Shown here in pieces: positions 59,793 through 64,000 of a stretch of DNA of 64,000 nucleotides (the stretch's first letter is position 1; the number at the start of each line of letters is the position of its first letter). Source of the stretch: Bacteroidota bacterium (GTDB lineage Bacteria; Bacteroidota; Bacteroidia; Flavobacteriales; Weeksellaceae); the NCBI GenBank assembly GCA_018902795.1, contig JAHIQD010000002.1, forward strand, positions 372,001 to 436,000, written 5' to 3'. The notes beneath the pieces were generated by a model that worked only from the letters and a program-made list of their open reading frames with translations, made no database searches and was not told the DNA's origin. A program made the position numbers and the translations under genes.

Positions 59793-60038
59793 GTGGCTTT
59801 GGAAGCGGTATTGATCATTTTGGCAATCGGTGTTATCATCTTTTTTTTCAGAAATTCGCTGAAAAAACCTTTTCTTCGGACTGAGGAAAAATATTACACC
59901 ATTGATGACCAATATAATGCTGACCGCCGAAACCGCGAAAAAGAAATTGACACGCTGTTGGGAAAAATGGGCAAAAACGGAGTGCAAGACCTCTCCGAAA
60001 AAGACCGTAAGCGCCTCGAAGAACTTTCAAAAAAATAA
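59793..60038 (+). CDS. Small membrane-anchored protein, DUF6576-like tail
   Basis: An 81-residue protein with GTG start at 59793. One membrane helix (LEAVLIILAIGVIIFFF) is followed by YTIDDQYNADRRNREKEIDTLL and LGKMGKNGVQDLSEKDRKRLEELSKK. The latter resembles the short tail domain (DUF6576-like) found at the end of Bacteroidota rhomboid proteases, here without the protease. An alternative TTG start lies two codons on, at 59799. Function is unknown. It precedes the DUF2683-like gene and lspA, with 9 bases to the next ATG. Confidence 0.6.
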   Translation: MALEAVLIILAIGVIIFFFRNSLKKPFLRTEEKYYTIDDQYNADRRNREKEIDTLLGKMGKNGVQDLSEKDRKRLEELSKK

Positions 60039-60047
60039 AATTAAAAA

Positions 60048-60248
60048 ATGGAATCATTAATTGTTCATCCAAAAAACCAAATGGAACTCAACGCACTGAA
60101 AGGTGTGATGAAAGACATGGGCATCAGATATGAAAAGTTTCACACCAGAAACGCAAAAGCACCTCAGAAATTCGAACCGAAAACTTCTGCAAAAAAAGAA
60201 ACAAAACCTGCCAGAAACTTTAAAGACAAACCAAAGACTGATCTATAA
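60048..60248 (+). CDS. Small basic DUF2683-like protein
   Basis: A 66-residue protein. The N-terminal SLIVHPKNQMELNALKGVMKDMGIRYEKF resembles the DUF2683 fold, a small beta-alpha unit known in several prokaryotes, and the C-terminal half is a Lys-rich unstructured tail with KTSAKKETKPARNF. The basic tail suggests nucleic-acid contact, but that is a guess. The stop overlaps the lspA ATG by one base (TAATG), so it is translationally coupled to lspA. Confidence 0.6.
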   Translation: MESLIVHPKNQMELNALKGVMKDMGIRYEKFHTRNAKAPQKFEPKTSAKKETKPARNFKDKPKTDL

Positions 60249-60886
60249 TGAAGAAAATAGCATTAATCACTTTTATTATTCTTTTAATTGATCAGGTTTC
60301 CAAGTTTTACATCAAAACCCATTTCCAGCTTGGTGAAAGCATGGATGTACTTCCGGGGTTCAAACTGACTTTTGTGGAAAATCCGGGGATGGCTTATGGC
60401 TTTCATTTCGGCGGATTGATCGGTAAATATTTTCTCGTTATCGTACGGATTTTTTTAATCGGCGGAATGATTTACCTCTTCAGAAAGTGGCTGAAAGAAG
60501 GAGCATCCAATTATTTAATCATTCCGATGTCCATTATTTTTGCCGGAGCTATCGGAAATCTTATTGACGGAATGTTTTACGGAATGATCTTCGACAGCGG
60601 AACTGTTTTCGAAGACAGTGTAGGACGGTGGATTGATTATGGTGGAATATCAAAGGTCGTTCAGTTTGGACATGGCTACTCTTCCTTTATGAAAGGCTGT
60701 GTGGTAGACATGCTGCACTTCCCTCTCGTAGACTGGAATGTTCCGGAAAGCTGGCCTTTGATTGGCGGTAAGCACATTGAATTTTTCAAATACATCTTTA
60801 ATGTTGCAGATTCTGCAATTACTGTTGGAGGTTTACTGTTGCTGATTTTCAGAAAAAAAGCATTTCCGCACGGATTTGATTTTTAG
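60248..60886 (+). CDS. lspA: Lipoprotein signal peptidase
   Basis: A 212-residue inner-membrane aspartyl protease that cleaves signal peptides before the lipidated Cys. Four helices are evident. The two catalytic aspartates lie in GCVVDMLHFPL near 158 and FNVADSAITVG near 183; NPGMAYGF near residue 39 is the first conserved motif. The protein is longer than the ~160-170 residues of E. coli LspA because of an insertion between helices 3 and 4 (about 115-150), as in Bacteroidota. Confidence 0.94.
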   Translation: MKKIALITFIILLIDQVSKFYIKTHFQLGESMDVLPGFKLTFVENPGMAYGFHFGGLIGKYFLVIVRIFLIGGMIYLFRKWLKEGASNYLIIPMSIIFAGAIGNLIDGMFYGMIFDSGTVFEDSVGRWIDYGGISKVVQFGHGYSSFMKGCVVDMLHFPLVDWNVPESWPLIGGKHIEFFKYIFNVADSAITVGGLLLLIFRKKAFPHGFDF

Positions 60887-60910
60887 AAAATCTACACTGC
60901 ATCAATATTG

Positions 60911-60939
60911 AAACTTCAGCAAATTGTCTGAAGTTTTTT
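60911..60939 (+). terminator. lspA terminator
   Basis: AAACTTCAG (60911-60919) and CTGAAGTTT (60928-60936) form a 9-bp perfect stem with an 8-base loop and T-run, 24 bases past the stop. Confidence 0.88.
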
Positions 60940-60954
60940 ATTTCCTTATTTTTG
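60924..60954 (+). promoter_or_regulatory. trpS promoter
   Basis: TTG (60924-60926), a 20-base spacer and TATTTTTG (60947-60954). It overlaps the lspA terminator; the ATG is at 61018, giving a leader of about 57 bases. A short hairpin (GAGAA/TTCTC, 60966-60980) lies in that leader. Confidence 0.7.
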
Positions 60955-61017
60955 CTCAGCTTTTTGAGAAAAATATTCTCGAAAATTTTAATTTTTGAAC
61001 CTTGAATTAAATATATT

Positions 61018-61986
61018 ATGTCAAGAATCCTCACCGGAATACAGGCAACAGGAACACCGCACCTTGGAAATCTTTTGGGTGCTATCATTCCCGCTATCGA
61101 GCTGTCAAAAAAATCAGACAACGAATCGTTTCTGTTTATTGCAAATATGCATTCGTTAACCCTGATTAAAAATGCCGAAGAACTCAGAAAAAACACTTAC
61201 GAAATTGCAGCAGCCTGGCTTGCATGCGGTCTCGACACTGAGAAAACATTCTTCTACAGACAAAGCGATATTCCTGAGGTTTGCGAACTTTCCTGGTATC
61301 TGTCCTGTTTTTTTCCTTACCAGAGGTTAACGCTCGCCCACTCTTTCAAAGATAAAGCCGACCGTTTGGATGACGTAAATGCCGGACTTTTCACGTATCC
61401 CGTTCTCATGGCTGCTGATATCCTGTTGTATGCCGCAGAAGTGGTTCCTGTAGGAAAAGATCAGTTGCAGCATCTGGAAATGGCGAGAGACATGGGCGCA
61501 AGATTTAACCATCAGATGGGAGAAACTTTTGTGCTTCCTCAGGCGGAACTGCAGGAAGACACCAAATATGTTCCCGGAACGGACGGACAGAAAATGTCGA
61601 AATCAAGAGGAAATATCATCAATATCTTTCTTCCGGAAAAAGAACTTAAAAAGCAGGTGATGGGAATTGAAACCGATTCGAAAACGCTGGAAGAACCGAA
61701 AGACCCATCAACCGATAAAGTTTTTGCACTGTATGAACTGATTGCAACGGCTGATGAAACGGAAGTTTTAAGACAGAAATATCTTGCCGGAAATTTCGGT
61801 TACGGACATGCAAAAACTGAGTTGCTGAATTTGATCTTAACTAAATACGCTAAAGAAAGAGATCTTTTCAGTTATTACATGAACAACTTGAACGAACTTG
61901 AAGAAAAGCTGCAGGAAGGCGCTGAAAAGACCAGAAAAGTTGCAGCAGAGACTTTAAAAAGAGTCCGAGAAAGTTTAGGAATGTAA
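61018..61986 (+). CDS. trpS: Tryptophan--tRNA ligase
   Basis: A 322-residue class I synthetase. TGTPHLGNLLG (11-21) is the HIGH-type motif and GQKMSKSRGN near 190 the KMSKS loop. The Rossmann core and the DADILLYAAEVVPVGKDQLQH region, with its tryptophan and ATP contacts, are as in bacterial TrpRS. Dimeric cytoplasmic enzyme. Monocistronic, with a terminator shared with the convergent HAD gene. Confidence 0.96.
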   Translation: MSRILTGIQATGTPHLGNLLGAIIPAIELSKKSDNESFLFIANMHSLTLIKNAEELRKNTYEIAAAWLACGLDTEKTFFYRQSDIPEVCELSWYLSCFFPYQRLTLAHSFKDKADRLDDVNAGLFTYPVLMAADILLYAAEVVPVGKDQLQHLEMARDMGARFNHQMGETFVLPQAELQEDTKYVPGTDGQKMSKSRGNIINIFLPEKELKKQVMGIETDSKTLEEPKDPSTDKVFALYELIATADETEVLRQKYLAGNFGYGHAKTELLNLILTKYAKERDLFSYYMNNLNELEEKLQEGAEKTRKVAAETLKRVRESLGM

Positions 61987-62019
61987 ATTAAATTGAGACT
62001 TTAAATATAACCTAAACAA

Positions 62020-62043
62020 AAACCTTTCATTACTGAAAGGTTT
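62020..62043. terminator. Bidirectional terminator between trpS and the HAD gene
   Basis: AAACCTTTCA (62020-62029) and TGAAAGGTTT (62034-62043) form a perfect 10-bp stem with a 4-base loop, T-rich downstream and A-rich upstream. Confidence 0.88.
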
Positions 62044-62049
62044 CTGTTT

Positions 62050-62745
62050 TTATAAATAATTTTTTATTTCTTCCAGTTTCTTTACCACGGCGACGTCTTC
62101 TGCTTCATAATTATCATTAAAAACATCGAAGAAAATAACTTTCAGCCCGAAAGATTTTCCGCCTTCCACGTCGGCAATCCAGTCGTCCCCGATCATTACT
62201 GATTCCTCTTTTTTTGCACCGGCTTTATTCAGGGCATACTCGTAAACCTGAGGATGTGGTTTCCGGATATCTATTTCATCTGCGCTGGTAATGGTTTCAA
62301 AATAATTTTTAATCCCGGAAAGCTCACATTTCTGGTAAGTAACTTCCTTGAAACCATTGGAAAGGATATGAAGCCGGTATTTTTTTTCCGCCAGATATTC
62401 CAGCAGTCCGAAAGCGCCTTCTACCAGATCATTATAATTTAGAATTTCATCAAGAAAGTTATGTTCAAAGATCTGGGCAAGTTCAGGATCATCAATGCCG
62501 AAAAACATAAAAGAATCATAGAAACGGTGTTCGCGAAGATAATCTTTATCTATTTCGCCATCGCGGATCTGCGCCCAAAGTCTTTCGTTAATCGTGAAAT
62601 ATTCTTTGTGGAAGTCCTCAAAATCGAGGTTGTATCTGTCGCGGACGTTTTGTCTTTTAAAAATGTCCTTTAAAGTGAGATAAGCGTTTCTGCGGTGATC
62701 CCACAGGGTATTGTCTAGGTCAAAAAAAATGTGCTGAATTTTCAT
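62050..62745 (-). CDS. HAD-family hydrolase, YjjG type (pyrimidine nucleotidase)
   Basis: A 231-residue haloacid-dehalogenase phosphatase. FFDLDNTLWD (7-16) has the nucleophile Asp9 and Asp11, ILSNGFKEV the Ser/Thr site, RKPHPQVYEYAL the Lys and MIGDDWIADVEGG the acidic pair. The helical cap resembles YjjG (noncanonical pyrimidine nucleotidase) and related sequences, which act on dUMP/dTMP-like or phosphorylated substrates; substrate not determinable here. ATG 62745 begins MKIQHIFFDLD; the frame extends three codons upstream to an ATG at 62754, which lies inside the promoter box. Confidence 0.85.
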   Translation of the reverse strand: MKIQHIFFDLDNTLWDHRRNAYLTLKDIFKRQNVRDRYNLDFEDFHKEYFTINERLWAQIRDGEIDKDYLREHRFYDSFMFFGIDDPELAQIFEHNFLDEILNYNDLVEGAFGLLEYLAEKKYRLHILSNGFKEVTYQKCELSGIKNYFETITSADEIDIRKPHPQVYEYALNKAGAKKEESVMIGDDWIADVEGGKSFGLKVIFFDVFNDNYEAEDVAVVKKLEEIKNYL

Positions 62746-62751
62746 ACGGCA

Positions 62752-62759
62752 CAAATTTA
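62752..62759 (-). promoter_or_regulatory. -7 box of the HAD gene, adjoining the start codon
   Basis: The minus strand reads TAAATTTG, 6 bases before the ATG at 62745. Transcripts would have almost no leader. Confidence 0.45.
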
Positions 62760-62954
62760 AGTAATTTAAGATTAGTTCTTGGAAACAATTTGGTTTTTAC
62801 TTTTGGTTTTCAAAACTGCTATGCTTTTGGAATAACTTAATAGAAAATCGATTGTTTGTTTTTTTGGCTTCAAAAGTTTTTCGTTTAAAATGTCATTTTT
62901 TTTCATAGGCGAAAAAGTTATTTCCCTAAAAACGAAACTTTTTTTAAAATAGTA

Positions 62955-63545
62955 TTAGCGGGTTAAAATAATATTGTGATCTTCCATGATTTTTCTCAGA
63001 TTAATCAGAGCATACCGTACCCTTCCCAACGTAGTATTGATACTCGTGTCGGTGTGATCTGCAATTTCCTTGAAACTCAGCCCGTCAAAAAACCGCAGTC
63101 TGATAACTTCCTGCTGGTTTTCGGGAAGATACACCAGCATCTTCATCAGATCCGTCTGAATCTGCTGACTGATTAACCGTTCCTCGATATTTTCTTCTTT
63201 TCCTGCAATCAGATCAAAAATCGAAAACTCATCGTTGTCGTAGGAAGTTTCCGAAACTTTAACGTGCTTGGACTTCAGGCGGAAATGGTCGATAATTAAA
63301 TTATGTGCTATCCTTTTGGCCCAAAGTATAAATTTTCCTTCTTCATTATAACGTCCTTCCTTAAGGGTCACAATGATTTTCATAAAAGTATCCTGGAAAA
63401 TATCGTTGGCCAAATCTTCATCCATTAATTTATAAAATATAAAGGAAAAAAGATCTTTTTGGTGTCTCTTGATAAGTACAGCAAGGGTTTTCTCGTTACC
63501 TTTCCGGTATTCTGAGATTAACCAGCTATCTGTTTTTGTATTCAT
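62955..63545 (-). CDS. RNA polymerase sigma factor, sigma-70/ECF family
   Basis: A 196-residue ECF sigma factor. Region 2 (about 22-95) has DLANDIFQDTFMKIIV and ILWAKRIAHNLIIDHFR, and region 4 (about 133-185) has LPENQQEVIRLRFFDGLSFKEIADH and a helix-turn-helix ending in GRVRYALINLRKIM. The SigP-like shape is common in Flavobacteriia and controls stress or envelope genes, but no anti-sigma gene is adjacent; the upstream 179 bases hold no recognisable box. It is separated from the HAD gene by 209 bases, in which nothing was recognised. Confidence 0.9.
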   Translation of the reverse strand: MNTKTDSWLISEYRKGNEKTLAVLIKRHQKDLFSFIFYKLMDEDLANDIFQDTFMKIIVTLKEGRYNEEGKFILWAKRIAHNLIIDHFRLKSKHVKVSETSYDNDEFSIFDLIAGKEENIEERLISQQIQTDLMKMLVYLPENQQEVIRLRFFDGLSFKEIADHTDTSINTTLGRVRYALINLRKIMEDHNIILTR

Positions 63546-63724
63546 AACTCACTTCTGTTTTTAACCCGAATCATTTACCCTGACATTCTAAATCAGGCTT
63601 TGGTATGGTTCAGTTTATGGTAAGAAGTATAGTTTTGTCGATAGGATCTGGTTTGTGTTTGAGAGTGTAAAAATAGTAAAAAAGTTAATACTCTGTTAAA
63701 AATTTTGAAAACTTTAAGAAAAAT

Positions 63725-64000
63725 TTACTTTTTCGTTAAATCATGCAACATTACGAGCGGTAAATTGAGAGTAAAATTAAAATTGAAGCCTTTTAGCTCT
63801 TTTCCGTTAATTCCGTTCTTATCAATGGGAATAGCATAACCCCCTGTTACATCGACGATTCCAAATAAGGTAGCGCCAATTTTCGGAGCAAAATATTTGG
63901 TGGTCATTTCAGCACCCGCGAGAAAATAATAGGCGTGATAAAAATCTACATTTCTTTCAAAATTAATCAGAATATCACCCTGCACTTTCGGCATAATGGC
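63725..64000 (-). CDS. C-terminal fragment of an outer membrane barrel-like protein
   Basis: The frame is open from the right edge to the stop at 63725. The visible 91 residues alternate short hydrophobic beta-like segments (FYHAYYFLAGAEMTTKYFAPK, TLFGIVDVTGGYAIPI) and end in FNFTLNLPLVMLHDLTKK. A strand-rich C-terminal domain of a Bacteroidota envelope protein is likely; no family can be assigned without the missing N-terminus. Confidence 0.55.
   Translation of the reverse strand, partial: AIMPKVQGDILINFERNVDFYHAYYFLAGAEMTTKYFAPKIGATLFGIVDVTGGYAIPIDKNGINGKELKGFNFNFTLNLPLVMLHDLTKK

Overview
This 64 kb window is a chromosomal segment of a Flavobacteriia member, most likely in or near the Chryseobacterium/Kaistella group (Weeksellaceae). 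The base composition is AT-rich. Many genes are preceded by the Bacteroidota promoter box TAnnTTTG, sometimes with an upstream TTG 18 to 21 bases away, and Shine-Dalgarno sites are scarce. Typical family markers are DUF4292, DUF4254, DUF2851, DUF3276 and DUF6089 proteins, a NusB with a long N-terminal extension, BshA/BshB1 of bacillithiol synthesis and a type IX secretion (T9SS) sorted protein. There are two tRNA genes (Gln-UUG and His-GUG), no rRNA, no CRISPR array, no insertion sequence and no recognisable prophage.

Layout. 1-5 kb: 3' end of queA, an alkyltransferase-like protein, a 21-bp minisatellite, htpG, recA, tRNA-Gln and a dienoyl-CoA-reductase-like dehydrogenase. 5-15 kb: dihydroorotase, a Wzx-type flippase with dut and a sugar nucleotidyltransferase, a DUF4292 lipoprotein with an EnvC-like amidase activator, tatA, ribA and deoD. 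15-25 kb: a GH3 glycosidase, bshA, a GxxExxY gene lying between long inverted repeats, DUF2851, a YidE-type transporter and a TPR histidine kinase/response regulator pair. 25-30 kb: nusB-DUF1573-yajC, an ABC exporter, a PUR-domain protein, tRNA-His and bshB1. 30-37.5 kb: rfbD, a thioesterase and the outer-membrane assembly operon DUF6089-uppS-bamA-skp-skp. 37.7-46.7 kb: a seven-gene leftward exopolysaccharide operon (FkbM methyltransferase, GT-C protein, GT2, EpsG, WecA-like, Wza, Wzc). 46.8-54 kb: a catalytically degenerate ureohydrolase homologue, a 1018-residue T9SS cargo protein and topA. 54-64 kb: a LytS-type kinase, ileS, a DksA-like protein without its zinc finger, two small genes, lspA, trpS, a HAD phosphatase, an ECF sigma factor and a partial gene at the right edge.

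How the parts fit. Envelope building dominates. UppS makes the lipid carrier, BamA and two Skp-like chaperones assemble outer-membrane proteins, LspA matures the many lipoproteins seen here, and the Wza/Wzc/EpsG cluster makes a surface polysaccharide. No flippase lies inside that cluster; the Wzx-like gene at 6.9 kb could serve it, but this is inference.

Most of the window is ordinary core genome. The parts that deserve attention are the GxxExxY cassette with ~40-bp imperfect terminal inverted repeats (18717-19182), the 21-bp minisatellite (520-760), two copies of an intergenic inverted-repeat element (5301-5379 and 29937-30029), several enzyme-family members that have lost catalytic or metal-binding residues (169-474, 10759-12342, 46787-47863, 59315-59695), and promoters that sit so close to start codons that leaderless mRNAs are predicted. 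All calls come from reading the sequence; no database search was run.
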